Assembly: GCA_907163375.1 (NCBI GenBank)
Contig: CAJQUW010009000.1
Span: forward strand, 62,001-126,000
Reading direction: 5' to 3'
Length of the DNA stretch: 64,000 nt
Source of the DNA: Prostheceraeus crozeri
Lineage: Eukaryota > Platyhelminthes > Polycladida > Euryleptidae
Shown: in pieces, positions 11,340-23,759 of the stretch
How positions within the stretch are numbered: position 1 is the stretch's first letter
How the letters are laid out: every line of letters starts with the position of its first letter
Translations under genes and position numbers: made by a program
Notes under the pieces: generated by a model
The model's database searches: none
Seen by the model: only the letters and a program-made list of their open reading frames with translations
What the model was told of the DNA's origin: nothing

Positions 11340-11400
11340 GAAGTCATTAAAATTTAAAATAATAGAGTTTAAGACAGAATAAAGTTTTGGGATTGGCTAA
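11340..11400 (-). promoter_or_regulatory. Possible promoter elements of lectin-type gene 1
   Basis: About 130 bp upstream of the start, on the gene's strand, there is a CCAAT box (complement at 11392-11396) followed by an AT-rich TTTAAATTTTAA stretch nearer the gene. The same arrangement is conserved upstream of copy 2 (CCAAT complement at 23272-23276), but the whole segment is duplicated, so conservation is weak evidence. Confidence 0.25.
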
Positions 11401-12765
11401 GGATGAGGTTTAGATTACATTCTCAAGATTCCCTGCGCAGGAACAATTGCGAATGGAGAATGCCATTTAGAATATCACTGTAGAGTTTGTAGTATGGAAC
11501 ATCTTTTGAAGACATGTTTTTTGCTTTCACGATAAACAATGCATCCGTACAACAAATTTTAAGCTTATCTCATCAAGAACAAAGACACAAAGTTAAGAAT
11601 TACACTACTTATTGTGCTGTCATTGGTGATACGTAGTATGCATGTATGTCATACTTCGCCGCAGCGCCTGTTATTGGAAGCATGCTCAACATTTTCCCAC
11701 TTATTCCAGATTTTCCCCTCATCCAGTACCCACAACAATCCCCATCAGTTTTAATCAATGTTTAAAAGGGCTATGATTTTAAAATGTTTAAAATATGAGT
11801 CATCGTTCTTTTGTCTTAAATATTTTTTCTTTATTCCAGCTTCTTTTCAAGTTAAGCAGCCTATTAGATGTGTCGGCAGTCTTCAAAGCTGCAGGAGGAG
11901 GTTGAGATATAAAAATGGAGATATTTGCAGCACAATTAAAATTAAAACCGAAGTTGTCGTACATGAAAAATTGCTTATGCAATAAAAAAGTCTACATTGT
12001 GTAAAGAATATGGCATATTCGAAAGCTTGCAAGAAATGGAAAGCGACTTACACCGGATGGGTCTCAATGCACTTTTAGAAGAAGAATCCTTCAACATCTG
12101 AATGAAATGGACAGTAATGTATAGTATCTGCGGCTTTCTGCTTGTGGCATAGCGTGTCTTTGGCATGTTCTCTTCTTCACAAGATACAACAGATTTCAAT
12201 ATGTTTTAATTCAACATAATGATTCAATAATATCATTTCATAACTTGCTATAATCAAGAAGAAAGTTCAAAACCTTTGATACCAGCCAACTATACAAATC
12301 ACATCGAATTTGTGACGCTTTCTAAAGTACACACGCTTTCTAAGCATTCCAAGTGATTTCAATTCATTCATGTAGAAGTCCAGCATTTTGCTGTACAGTT
12401 GACAATTATACAGGCTTCCACTGAAGCCGGTCAAAATAAAGACCGCCTGTCAGAGAGGATCTACATGTAATGAACTAAATGGCTGGAGTATATCTGGGCC
12501 TATTTTAATTTAGGCTACCTAACCTTACGATTATTAGAAATGACGTTAGTGCATTTCAAAGTTAAGGTTAGGTATCTTAAGGTGATGCTAGGTTCCTTAA
12601 AGTATCTGAGGTGGTGACTCAGCTTCAAGAGAAACGTATAGGTGCGCAAATCGCTTGCATTCACATTCGTTATACTCGTATATTTTCGTTTCCAACACTC
12701 GGTCTGCATAAATGAAATCTTTTACAGGAGGACATTCCAATGAAAGGCTCCTAATCTTACCACCT

Positions 12766-13255
12766 TCAGAATGTCATGCTCCCTTAAGGCCTTAAGGCTA
12801 TTTCAATCTGAAGAGAGCATTATCTCACTCAAGCAATATCGAACAATTCAATGCCTCTGCCTGTCACGAGGTGGAATAGACATCTTATCTAACGTAATGA
12901 ATCTACACCATTGAATGCAAGCCTTTTTAATTCATGAATGAATCAGGAAACGAATGACTTTTCATTTACTGCAGAATGAGTATTGGAAACAGAAGGTTAA
13001 ATAAAAACGGTTATTGCTCTCTTAATGAGTCATAAAGATAGTCGTTGTTTATCAAGATAAGTGGCATGAAGTTCTTGATGGCAGGTAGTTCGCTATCCAC
13101 ATTTGCAAGAGAGAATATACTGTAGCTAAAGACGCGTTTCAAGGTAGCTAAATGATCCATATTCCTGAAATCTCAGATGCCATGAAAATAGTGTCTATTG
13201 CACCATAAAAGTGCTTTTCTTTCCATAAAAAGCCTTGAAATGATTTCACTGTAAA
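12766..13255. other. No recognisable feature
   Basis: About 490 bp between the duplication and a Tc1-like element; nothing recognised. Confidence 0.4.
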
Positions 13256-13257
13256 TA

Positions 13258-14920
13258 CAGTCCGTTTCATAAAAAGTGGATCATCCTAAAATTTGACTAA
13301 ATAAAACATAAGTATGATACAGAAAGCATTTTTCATGTTATTTCATGTCCCTAATATATTTAAATGTCCTTATATAATCTGATAAGCTATGATACAGTAA
13401 CGGTTCTTAAGAAGCTAATATTTTGTGGCCCTACCCTTATTGTCAATGACATTACCAATTCGTTTAGGCATTGATTCGATGATATCGTTGAATTTTGATT
13501 GATCTAACTTTCTCCACTCTCTTTTTAACAGTGACGTAAGTTGTGATACGCCATCTGTAGGTAGCAGTGAACGACGAACGTTACGTTTTAGAATACTCCA
13601 TACATTTTTTATGGGATTCAGATCAGGAGAACGAGCTGGCCAAGATAATGTCCTAAGCCCTAATTGAGACTTGCATAAGTTGACTCTACTACTCCTGTGA
13701 CACGTAGCATTATCATCCATATATAAATAACCAAGTCGATGGATCACCAAGTTGATCTGTCATTTGGCCAATGTTCATTCGTAAAACATTCACATAGCGT
13801 TCAGAATTCATGGTTCCTTGCTGCATGTGAAGTTCAGAGCGGCCATTGGTCCAAATGCCCGCCCAAATCAGTAGAGTCGCACCACCTTGTACCCGGGGAC
13901 GATGTAAATGTCTCGGAATTTCCTGATCAGATTTTATCCATAATCTCAATCGACCATCACTATCCTTCAGACGGACTGATGCCTCATCAGACCAGACAAC
14001 CCGATCCCATTGATTTCGCCAGTGACAATGACTCATTGCCCATCTGAGACGTCTTTTTGTATGCTGATCTGATAATTCGATCTGAGAGGGCCTCTCACAG
14101 CACTTGAAATTCGACTCAATAAGTCTTCTACGAATAGTGGACTTAGAAATAGACGAGTCTAGTGCAGCCATCTCAGTTAACGAGAGACTTGGATCAACTT
14201 TAACAAATCTCAAAATTAGGCGGTCTCTACGTTTGGATGTTTTGCGTGGACGGCCAGAGCCCTCTTTACGACAGAGTCGAAAATCATCATTATGCCATCG
14301 ATGCACATTTGTGTAAGGGACATTTAGTCGCTTGCTTGTAGCTCGCAAAGAAAACCCTAGTTCTTCTAGCAAGGCTGACACTTTGCCTTTTGTGAATGCA
14401 ATCTCGTTATTGTTCATTTGTGCTTTGTATTGTTTTCAACCGGTAAGAGATAGATTTCTAGCTGAAAGCAATCAGGAGTGATGCCAACACCACCGCAACG
14501 AAGTCAGGAAGCTATGGAACATGAAGTCCAGTTAATCACATGTAGCAGTTACATTATTGTTGATGAATAATGGTGCTATACTGGCTCTGATTGACCGATT
14601 TTCTTTATTTTTGTTTTGCTTGATAGCTTTTGGCTTGTAGAACAACATATTACATAACAAAGAAAACAAATGTAATTTTATGAGAGTGAGGTATGATTTT
14701 GTGTAACATTGCTAAATGAAGATCAAATTATCTACTACTTTTTTATCTATAACAGGAAAGCAACTCAATATTCATGCTTGAAATTTCCAACAATGACATT
14801 AGTAAGCACAAGTGACATATCTTCCAAACTTCAGAGAAATTTGTTCAAGTTTGGCGGAGTTAGACAAAGTTGAAGTTAGGTGATGTTTAAGGGTGATCCA
14901 TTTTTTATGAAATAATCTGC
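13258..14920 (-). mobile_element. Tc1-like (DD34-type) transposon with both ends
   Basis: A 1663-bp element flanked by TA (13256-13257 and 14921-14922). Inverted ends share TTTCATAAAAAGTGGATCAT (left, 13265 onward) and TTTCATAAAAAATGGATCAC (complement of the right end), with more divergent outermost bases beginning CAG or GCAG. It encodes the transposase described separately and is inserted next to the 3' part of the LINE at 14923-19430. Confidence 0.85.
13415..14417 (-). pseudogene. Tc1-like transposase, frameshifted
   Basis: N-terminal 234 codons (14417-13713): helix-turn-helix region (about 10-60), a GRPRKTSKR basic GRPR-type hook, a second HTH, then VVWSDEASV with the first catalytic Asp. 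C-terminal 111 codons (13750-13415) in another frame: YMDDNATCHRSS with the second Asp and WPARSPDLNPIKNVW for the third catalytic block. Spacing from the second Asp is 34 residues, as in DD34E, but the residue in the Glu position is Lys. A frameshift between the two parts (around 13713-13750) plus the E-to-K change mean it is inactive. Otherwise nearly full length, so loss was fairly recent. Confidence 0.85.
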
Positions 14921-15117
14921 TAGTTTGATTATCAATGAGAGAAAGAGAGAGAATCGTATATTTTTCAGAACTGAAAATTACATATAGTCGATTGCAGCTG
15001 TACAATGAATGATAACTTGCAATAATAACAATACAATAAATTCACATATTAACACAATGCAAAAATTCAATGCCTGCATGAATACTCGATTTACAGATAT
15101 ATACATATATACATAAA

Positions 15118-15919
15118 TCACCGAAAAAGATAGATAAAACAAAAAGAAAAAGTAAGGAAAACTACATGAAACACAGAAAATGTAACTAATTGACGAGTAC
15201 ACTCACAACAATGCAAAAACATCGTTGCTTGCTCTTCAAAACAGCAATGAATAGGACGGAATGCTATACAAGTGCATCCGGCTCCACATATTAGCCGATG
15301 GGCCCGTTTTTGAAAGCGTTCGAGCTTACACATTAGCGTCTTTGATAGCTTGACATAGGCCGGAGAAGTTACATGAAAAGAGATGTTACAATAAGCATGG
15401 TAGACCACTTTTAACACTCGGTTAGACAAAACATTTTTCAAACATCTACTTACATAAAGACGTTGAGAGGCACCCTCTAAGATGTCACTAATTTGAAAAT
15501 GCCATGACAAGGTTTCACAAAAAAATAAAGCCCAGTACACGAAGTTGAGACACTTTTGTGGACATAGAAGGTAACGAGCAAACTTTCAACTTTGATTTCT
15601 GTTTAAGAAGTTAAGTTCTTGACTTTTCTTTACATTGAGTGTAAGTCCGACACTCGTGAATTTTTCCTCGATAACAGATCATGAAAAAGCACACTGAGAA
15701 ACAGACTCAATCCTTTCGATGATAGTCAAATCATCAGCAAATTTCACACAATGAATATATTCTGAATGGACATATAGGAGGCGTAAAACAGCGGACCAAG
15801 GACTGACCCCTGGGAAACTCCCGAAGTGGCACACATCAAATGCCTCAAACATCACTGAATTTTCACCATTGAAGCCCTGCCACACAGATATGATTTCAGC
15901 CACAATAGAAAGCCATGGT
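15118..15919 (-). pseudogene. LINE reverse transcriptase, second half and C-terminus
   Basis: Contains GVSQGSVLGPLLF (about 15830-15790), the KFADDLTIIE catalytic box (about 15755-15727), and a C-terminal part with KLERFQKRAHRLICG typical of the region after the LINE thumb. Several frame changes. It continues the reverse transcriptase at 16768-17710 on the other side of the MITE. Confidence 0.75.
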
Positions 15920-16767
15920 CATAGAGTAGGGATATATAGGTAGAGTGTCGACTCAAAAAAAGTATCTGTATATACAGTAAAATTTTTATATGAAAAGATT
16001 AAGTTTTTGTGGAGATTACATTCCCGTGGTCCAAAAAATTATTTGAGCACTTTTGATTAAGGGTCAAGATTTACCAATTTATAAACTACCAAGATGACTC
16101 TCCTACATAAGTAGTATGAAACAAGTTGGATATAAAAAAGAATGAATATTTGCTAATAAGCATCCCAACTAAGCGGAAATCAAGCTGATTATGAGGGGAA
16201 TTTCATGAATTGTATTATGATGAAAGTCTTCATGAAAAAGTCGCGATATTATTCGTGCTTTCTTGGCTGAAATTTCAAGTTTCTAATTCAATTTTCACCG
16301 GTATGATTTTATGATTCACTAAATTCATGTTTCATTTCTAGAATCTGAATAGTGATGTTGAACCATTTACATCTTTCAAAGTTAAGTGAAGTCATTGTCT
16401 TTGATTATGTGATTTTGCTCTGCCAGTGGCAGGTTGCCTGTGATATGATCATGCTTAAGAAAATACTCTTGAGGTTGAGCATGAAAGTAATAGCAACCTA
16501 TCGAATTGCTAATTTAACAAACATTAAATCTCCAAGGCTGTCATGACACTGAGAATCTGTAAAATGCCATCATTCCTTCTGCATTACAATAATGATCACT
16601 CAATTCCGTTGTTATTTCTACAGGACCGCAAAAAATTGCATATCTCACATTTGTTACCAATACCACCTGTATCTCCCTTGAGTTCATTTAATAAAATCGA
16701 AAGTGTATACACATTGGGGATTTAATAAATGCGGAGTTACCACTCCACCTAATATACTTACTATATG
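15920..16767 (+). mobile_element. Family B MITE, copy inserted in LINE
   Basis: 848-bp non-coding element. Starts CATAGAGTAGGGATATATAG; its right end, complemented, reads CATATAGTAAGTATATTAGG. Flanking 8-mers are GCCATGGT (15912-15919) and GACATGGT (16768-16775), so an 8-bp duplication with one change, as for hAT elements. Related copies: 38399-39227 and the broken older copy around 33060-39425. Confidence 0.8.
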
Positions 16768-17710
16768 GACATGGTTGAAGCCGGAGGTGTTTAGAAAATT
16801 TATAAGTCGATGGAAATGAAGTCTGTCGAAGGCCTTTGAAATATCCAAAACAATCTTTCGTACAGCTATGGTCTCTCTGGTCTAAAAATGAGGTCACAGC
16901 ATTGTGGATATCCAATAGAGCACTGGGAGGGGAGCCAAAAGGTCTGTAAGCATGTTGATTTGCACCATATAATGAAACTAACTTTTTTTTAATGTTCGAC
17001 AACACAAGGCGCTCAAATATCTTTGCAAGTACCGAGGTCATTGATATCGGAAGGAAGTCACTCACGGTTGGGTGGGCTTTTTTGGGAGTAGGATGCACAA
17101 AGGATATCTTGAAACACTTAGGAAAGGTCTCTGTTGATATTGAATGATTGAATATCAAAGACAAAAGTTTACACAAGAAATCGGCACCAACTTTCAATAG
17201 TCTGGACGGGATCAGATCAGGATCGCAACCCTTCCGGATCTCCAATCGAAGTAACTCCCACAATACATCATCCGTCGATATTACAAAGTTCCACTTGCGA
17301 TTAGCTATGTAGAGCACACAATTCAACATCAGGTGACGAGTTGTAATTCTTCTGAAACTCATGTGTGAACGCTGACAACATATTCTCATTCCTGGATGAG
17401 ATCTGATCTTCTGAAAAGGATTAAAAGCTGAAGAGCCTCTTATTTTCTTCACCACCTTCCAAAGACCATTTACACTTTCTTTATGGTTATTCACACAGTT
17501 CTTCTTAGCCCTGATTAATTCACTCTTCACTTTGAATTTATAATGCCCATAGAGTGGCCAATCTTTCCTTCTGAATGCATCCCATCTCTTGTTGATTAAG
17601 AGTTTCAATAGACGGGTGACCCATGGCTTATCCCTTGAGGTAATTGTCACCATTTCACAAGGGATAGCATTCATACAGTAGTAAAAAGAATGAAAAAAAC
17701 AATCACACAT
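16768..17710 (-). pseudogene. LINE reverse transcriptase, first half
   Basis: Open minus-strand frame with the linker between endonuclease and reverse transcriptase (INKRWDAFRRKD), the R-K-GCDPDLIPSRLLK block (family: G.Dgip...lk), FISFVHPTPKK, ISMTSVLAKIFERLV and NQHAYRPFGSP. These are the ordered reverse transcriptase blocks 0 to 3 of LINEs. The frame decays near the MITE insertion point. Confidence 0.8.
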
Positions 17711-17918
17711 TTCATTGACAGACAGGTTATCATTTGTGACCTAAGGAAGACAGATCATAGAGACTCTGGCTATAAAGTCACGCAAATGAGACTCACGGAA
17801 ATCCCAAACAGGAATTACATACGGCCGGGTGAAACGATCGCAGCAAATTCGTCAAAAAATATCAACAAAAAAATCAACAAATATCTTGTCTAAAATAGAA
17901 TTAGCACGCGTAGGAGTA

Positions 17919-18302
17919 TTAACCTTGTTTTTTTGAAGCCAAATCTTCCTCAAAAAGTGGAGTACAAGGAAAGTCATTAAAATCACCAGCTATAATGATG
18001 TTGAAATCAGGGTTCGATGAAAGAAGAAGGTCAAATTCATCATTTACACAATTAATGATGTCTTCATGATCCTTTCTGGATAATCCTGGTGGAATATACA
18101 CAACACAGCAAATGATCTAACGAGTTGGCATCTGCAATTTCACAAATAAAACTTCGCAGGATGAAGGGAACTTATTTACAGGTAAATGTAAAGTCGATTG
18201 AATCTGATCATTCACCAACAGACATACACCTCCGCCTTTGCGAATTAGACGATCTTGACGATAGAACTTGGAATGCGGAATGCTGAATAAATTATCGGTC
18301 AT
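17919..18302 (-). pseudogene. LINE endonuclease fragments
   Basis: Pieces of an APE-type endonuclease that nicks target DNA: RKGGGVCLLVND (about 18240) matches the GGV..yv..... block, and FNIIIAGDFND (about 17990) is the GDFN active-site block. They lie in different frames and the N-terminal part is not clear. Confidence 0.75.
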
Positions 18303-18446
18303 TTGATCATTTAGTCATGATTCTGTTACTATAGCAATGCCAGGATTGAAGTGACTCATTCAGAGACAAAATCATCAAACTTGGGTAACAAGGATCTCAC
18401 GTTACACAGAAAAGAAGAAGCGTTATTATATCGCTTTTAAAACCAT

Positions 18447-19315
18447 TCAGCGAAGATTTTGTATATCAGCACGGTTTACCACTTTTCCACGATCAATAAC
18501 CACATCTTCACCAACCTGTCGACGACCTTTCAAATCCAATCTTACATTTCCCTCTTGTAACTGCTGGGTAGGATTTACGTCCTGATGAACGAATACGTTA
18601 TGAAAGGAATTAGAGTTACGTAGACTCCTAGACTTTCTCAAAATTTCGACTTTCTTGCCAGCTTACGCCACCCTGACTTTCAGAAGTCAAAGAGCATCGC
18701 TTCTAGATTTTCCAGCCAATTTGTTGTCAGATATATCAACATGTCAGATATATTTAATTTATCCAAAACCTTTTCAACTTGAGATAAATCCAAACCTTTT
18801 CTCTCTTCAATTAAACCGGTAACCTGTTCAGGTATACCATGAAATATGAGATTGTTTGCTCTCGCCAATATACCCTGGAATTCGTCCATGCATAGGTTAA
18901 AGTTCCCCTCCATATCACACTGCACTTTCATCATATTCTGCTTTAAAATCGCAACTTCAAATGACAGTTCATTATGATCTTTACGCACGCTGACCATCGA
19001 TGTCGCGATTGCCTCTATTTGAGCAGACAATTTATCTTCCATCGTCTCAAGGTCATTTCTCAAAGAAGATATAAAAGAAACACAAGATTCTTCAATTCTA
19101 AAAAATGAGATGAAGAAATGGATCCCTAACGAGTATTCCGAACTGATAGAGACGTCATGATAAGCCTTAAGGCGGACTCGAACCAAGCAAAAATATAGCA
19201 AAGACGCGCTGTCTACCCGGACCTTAGACAACAGGGCGATCCAGCAACTCGGTAACCGAAAGAACGGAGAAAACAGATATATGACGAATGATATGACGCT
19301 GAAACCACGTGACAA
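18447..19315 (-). pseudogene. LINE ORF1-like protein fragment
   Basis: The frame at 19315-18680 contains a long coiled coil (LRNDLETMEDKLSAQIEAIA and onward) followed by RANNLIFHGIPE, the start of the RRM-like domain of LINE ORF1 RNA-binding proteins. A second frame (18641-18447) with LKGRRQVGED looks like the C-terminal domain. Two frames, so broken. Confidence 0.6.
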
Positions 19316-19430
19316 AAATCGATATTCGCTAAATCTCGCGCGAGACTGCTGTTACTGAACTGCTTCTGAACAGCTGATTTCTCTTGCTGACAATACCAGC
19401 AGTCAACAGACGAGCAAGAAACCACACGAA

Positions 19431-20682
19431 GATCAATAATCCATAGAATTGTGTGCAGATCTCAGAAAATGGTTGTACTCAATTCCGATCCAAAAATAGA
19501 CTGACGAAGGACAAAGTGGAAATCCAAGTCGAAGCGGTGGAAATTGACCGAAGTGAGCTTATATCACTAGAACATCAATGCGACAGCAAAAAAACACAAT
19601 TGACCACAACCAGAAGGACCACAGACTTCAGCGAAGAGCACAGATTTATTGTGAAGGTTGCAACAATATCACAGAGTCAAAAAACAGAGTCTGTGGCTGC
19701 CTATCACCAGAGATATCGAAAACTAATCGCAGACAATCAGCGAGAGACAACCGACAAACGAGAGCAAATTAAATGAGAGTGTTAAATGAAAGAGTACTAA
19801 AATTACCTTACTTTATTCACAGAAGTACTGAAATGCTTTTTAAGTGCTAATTGAGTAAACGTGATGAAATGTCAATATAGCAGGAACTACGAAAAGGGAA
19901 AGAAAGGTAGGGTGTATATTTAAAAGTAGGTAAGTAAGTAGGTGTGTATTTGAAATAAATGAAAATCATTTTGTTCACAATGAGTTTACAGATCAGTTAT
20001 AAGGATGAGTATGAACATGAAACCAATAACTAGAAAAGTAGCAGTGACATCGGTATGAAGGATGAAATATAGAAAGACACAGAGAAGTCAAATCATGACA
20101 TTGGGTTATGACGACGAAAAGACCAATGAAAATAGGAGTTAGCTCGTCTCTGAGTCTTTGAGAGTTCCAAACGGAAGTGCTGTGTTCTTTCCAGTTTCTT
20201 TGGGACATAGTGGCAAAGGGGGTGGTTTGGGTCATCACATTTCTTGAGGATGTTTGTTGTCAATCTGTGTCTCTATCGTTAAAAGATTCAGCAATGTGTA
20301 CTCCCAGACACCGATGATTCTAGCAGTACGTCTCTCAAGAGTCTTCACTTTTCATTTGATGAGCACTGTCAGTTTCCCAAATAACGGTGTTGCACACAGT
20401 AGTATTGACATGACTTAGAAAGACAGTAGAAGTAGCAGTAGCAAGACTGCAAAGGTGAAATTCTGATTGAGCTAGCAAAGGCCATTTGATTGCACTTTAA
20501 TGTATGTCTTCCATTGTGTCAAAATTGTCAATAATTGAAGGAGCATCAATCAGTCAGTGCGTTAGTCAGCACTTGGGTGGATAATGAACATGAAGATCAC
20601 ACGATGACTTCTGTTGCGTAAATGGGAAGTAGGTAGGACAACAGCAATTTATCGATCGAACTACACCACTGCATTGTCATAA
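19431..20682. other. No recognisable feature
   Basis: About 1.25 kb. An A-rich part (19480-19780) gives open plus-strand frames with biased composition but no family signal. Nothing else recognised. Confidence 0.35.
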
Positions 20683-21317
20683 CATCACTTCACACCATAA
20701 ACTTTATTTCTACATTTCACAGGTGCAAAAAAAAGAGAAAATAAGAATCAAAAATAAATATTTCGCGAAAGCATGGCTTAGGCATTCGAACGCATTAGGA
20801 TAATTCCCAATCGACCAAAAAATTCCTTATTCACTCTGCAGGAGATACATTTATTGCTGCAGAGAAAAGTGTCAAGCCAGTCTCGTACGAAAATGAGCAC
20901 TGTCTCGCACTGTCTCCAAAGTCTCCGTAGACGACCATGGCGAATGGCACACATGCCTACCACATTCTATTACATTTTGAAGAGTTGGCATTCAATTTGC
21001 GTTGATCGGCTGCTGCAACATATGATCCCGTGGTAGCACCTGCGTCCTAAGTCCCACACTGGGAGAAGAATCCACACCGGACAGCTTGTACTTTCTACAT
21101 AGGACATCTTCATTCTTTTCAAAATTCATCTACAATATTTGTCAAATTCATGTTTCTATGTATTTGATGCGTAACTTTTTTCTTTGTGAATGACAAATAT
21201 AACATTATTATTATTATTCACACTTCACAGAACCATCTCCGCTGTATCACCGGTGGTTTGTCATTCTCTCCGACTGTGCTTTGAGTTCGGCCAACGTTTT
21301 CCACACTCTCCGATTGT
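20683..21317 (+). repeat. Direct repeat flanking duplication copy 2, left
   Basis: Matches 26712-27271 at high identity in the same orientation, with a small internal rearrangement around 21015-21045 and about 90 bp extra near 21110-21220. It ends exactly where duplication copy 2 starts (ACCTTCCAGCACAC at 21318). No coding family recognised. Confidence 0.85.
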
Positions 21318-22374
21318 GCAACCTTCCAGCACACTATCCGTCTTGTGACACACATAAATCTACTCGTCTTAAAAAACAGTGTGCATAATATTGTTCGACT
21401 ATATTTGTAGAAATTCGTCCACAGCGCATCATTACAACTACCATGCATGTGGTAAACTGATCGTGTGCTATTCTATTAGAACTGAGCGATGGTAAATAAT
21501 AATTTTTTTTAATAATTATTTTTAACTTTCAACTGTTTGCATTTGTGATCGGATGTTCAACTGCATGGATGCATTTGTGCAACGATGTGAAAGTAGAAAG
21601 GGATATATTGCCTCAAACCAAGACATACATAAAGAAAGATACATGAAATAAACTTCAATTCAGATCATTCAATTCATTATTTATGTCAAGTACAGAATTT
21701 CGATGAAGTAGGCCAATACATTGCTTCAAGAAATTTGAATTTAGGGATAAGCCCATAGCACAACTGAGTAAAGATATCAAGTTTGAATCAACTCCAAATC
21801 ATTGTTTTTACTATTTGTGATAATTTTCAAAATATGTTTATCAGGTCGATGCGATTGTCGGAGTCCTTTCATATTTTAGGACTCTGATTCCGATCCGTGA
21901 AAATCTCTGTGGATACTGACTCCACATCCCTTTGAATCAAAAGATTAAACTACAAAGAGAAATGAGTGTGGTTTTAGCAGAAAGCATGGGATCCGTTATG
22001 CTTCTGTTTGCTTTGTATTCTGTATAGGTCACAAGTAAAGAGAAGTTTATTTGTCAATACTGGAAATCAAACATTTCAATATGAAGTCAAACACAAAGTT
22101 AGGATGAATACATCAAATAAGTGATTTTCTTGCTAGCTGTATGTTATAAAGCACGGAACATCGAGGAATGAAAGAGGATGACCGACATGATGTCATGTAT
22201 AGACTAATGTAATGAGACATCTCTTCGATTTCTCAGTGTCATATGGCAAATGAAAGCTCGGCATCTCATTTGCAAATATCCTTTGTTAACAATCCTTTCT
22301 ATCTACCGAGGCGTTGTAAAGAGGACACACACACACGCATAAATGTTTCGATGTCACGCATAAATGGCTCAATG

Positions 22375-23145
22375 TCACGCGTATCTACCTTCACATAGCG
22401 CATAATATATATTTTGTCGAGTTGGATGGTTGCAATCAACGTCGTTCCATTTGAATTCGTTCCCGGTGTTGCCAGGTTTTAAGTATTCTAAACAATTTTC
22501 ATTATCGTTACTAGGTTCGGTAGGATGATAGAATGTAAACGGACACATGGTTTTGCCATCCTGCAGCAAACAATTATTATTTGGTTGGTCCATTGCACCG
22601 ATCCAAAACTTAGCCGTATATAAATTCCATTCAGCAGCATAATAGATATACTTTGAAGGGAGATTTTCTATGATCATATTCCTGATAAACTCATTCTCTG
22701 CCATGTTATCCACAGTGATTAGATACATACCAAGCTCTCCACATCGGATCCTGTTTTCACTATATGTTCCAGGACTCTCCATTATCATGTAAAGATGACC
22801 TCGAAATCTCCATGTCAGTTGAATTGGATGATTGGGTAGTCGCACCATGAAACTTTTGGAGTGTTGATGACCATCACAGGCACGGGTTAGCAATGTGCAA
22901 TTCTTATTTTCCTTGTTGAAAAGAATGCTTCTACACCTGTTGTCTGAAGCACATGATATTGCACATTTCAATTTTGAAGAGCAGTATGTGCTTGCTATTA
23001 TAACTTGTGAGCAGGGAACAGCTTGTCCGAGCTTGAAATACAATGGATCGACCACCATGAAGTGATCTGTTGACAATGAATGACATATAACTGCGACGCA
23101 GATCACACTAAAAGTGATCAGAAGAATAGTTTTGTTATCAATCAT
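22375..23145 (-). CDS. Secreted PAN/apple plus C-type lectin domain protein, copy 2
   Basis: Intact 256-residue paralogue of the protein at 10495-11265 with the same signal segment (4-21), PAN/apple-like Cys cluster (45-90) and C-type lectin domain (108-253, WND at 233-235, EPS at 210-212). It differs at six positions: G42A, M50I, D147N, V157M, H169Y and G249A, none of them a Cys or a WND residue. That is about 98 % identity, so the duplication is recent or the copies are kept alike by gene conversion. Only two units of the 21-bp repeat follow the stop codon. Confidence 0.85.
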   Translation of the reverse strand: MIDNKTILLITFSVICVAVICHSLSTDHFMVVDPLYFKLGQAVPCSQVIIASTYCSSKLKCAISCASDNRCRSILFNKENKNCTLLTRACDGHQHSKSFMVRLPNHPIQLTWRFRGHLYMIMESPGTYSENRIRCGELGMYLITVDNMAENEFIRNMIIENLPSKYIYYAAEWNLYTAKFWIGAMDQPNNNCLLQDGKTMCPFTFYHPTEPSNDNENCLEYLKPGNTGNEFKWNDVDCNHPTRQNIYYALCEGRYA

Positions 23146-23759
23146 GAAGGCTGTGATGACTGAATTTCCGTTTTCTGTTGTATGTTGCTTGCTCTTGTTC
23201 TGAAATCTGAATAGCGCAGGAAGTCATTAAAATTTAGAATAATAGAGTTTAAGACAGAATAAAGTTTTGGGATTGGCTAAGGATGAGGTTTAGATTACAT
23301 TCTCAAGATTCCCTGCGCAGGAACAATTGCGAATGGCGACTCTATTCAAAATATCACTGTAGAGTTTATAATATAGAGCATCTTTTGAAGACATGTTTTG
23401 TGCTCTCACGATAAACAATGAAACTGTGGTAAACAAAATGCTGGTTCATCCGTGCAACAAAATTAAAGTTTATCTCATCAAGAACAAAGACACAAAGTTA
23501 AGAATTACACTACTTATTGTGCTGTTATTGGTGCTACTTAGTATGCATGTACGTCATAGGCCTACTTCGCACTCCAGCAGCCAAGTTTGCTAATGGGGTC
23601 AGAAAACCCATGAATGTCTCAGAAGGAATGAGAATATGCTTTGACTGATTGCCACATTGCCAGTTATGGGTAACATGCTCAACATTTTCCCACTTATTCC
23701 AGATTTTCCCCCTCATCCAATACCCATAACAATCCCCATCAGTTTTAATCAATGTTTAA

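Larger units (their letters stand above)
8614..12765. repeat. Segmental duplication, copy 1
   Basis: From about 8614 to 12765 this sequence matches 21318-26485 in the same orientation, at high identity and including the lectin-type gene. Copy 1 differs by a MITE at 8895-9368, a 21-bp minisatellite at 10118-10497 and about 530 bp around 12060-12590 that copy 2 lacks. Copy 2 has a piggyBac insertion and about 100 bp near 23570-23670 absent here. Confidence 0.9.
14923..19430 (-). mobile_element. Decayed LINE (non-LTR retrotransposon), CR1/L2-like
   Basis: Minus-strand LINE with the usual order: ORF1 with coiled coil (19315-18447), apurinic-type endonuclease pieces (18302-17919), reverse transcriptase first half (17710-16768) and second half with C-terminal domain (15919-15118). 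A family B MITE at 15920-16767 splits the reverse transcriptase. The 5' limit (about 19430) is estimated from the end of recognisable ORF1; the 3' limit is where the Tc1-like element starts. Many stops and shifts. Clade assignment is by general resemblance only. Confidence 0.75.

Noticed and set aside
13739-14316. Plus-strand frames across the Tc1-like transposase
   Set aside because: They are shadows of the minus-strand transposase.
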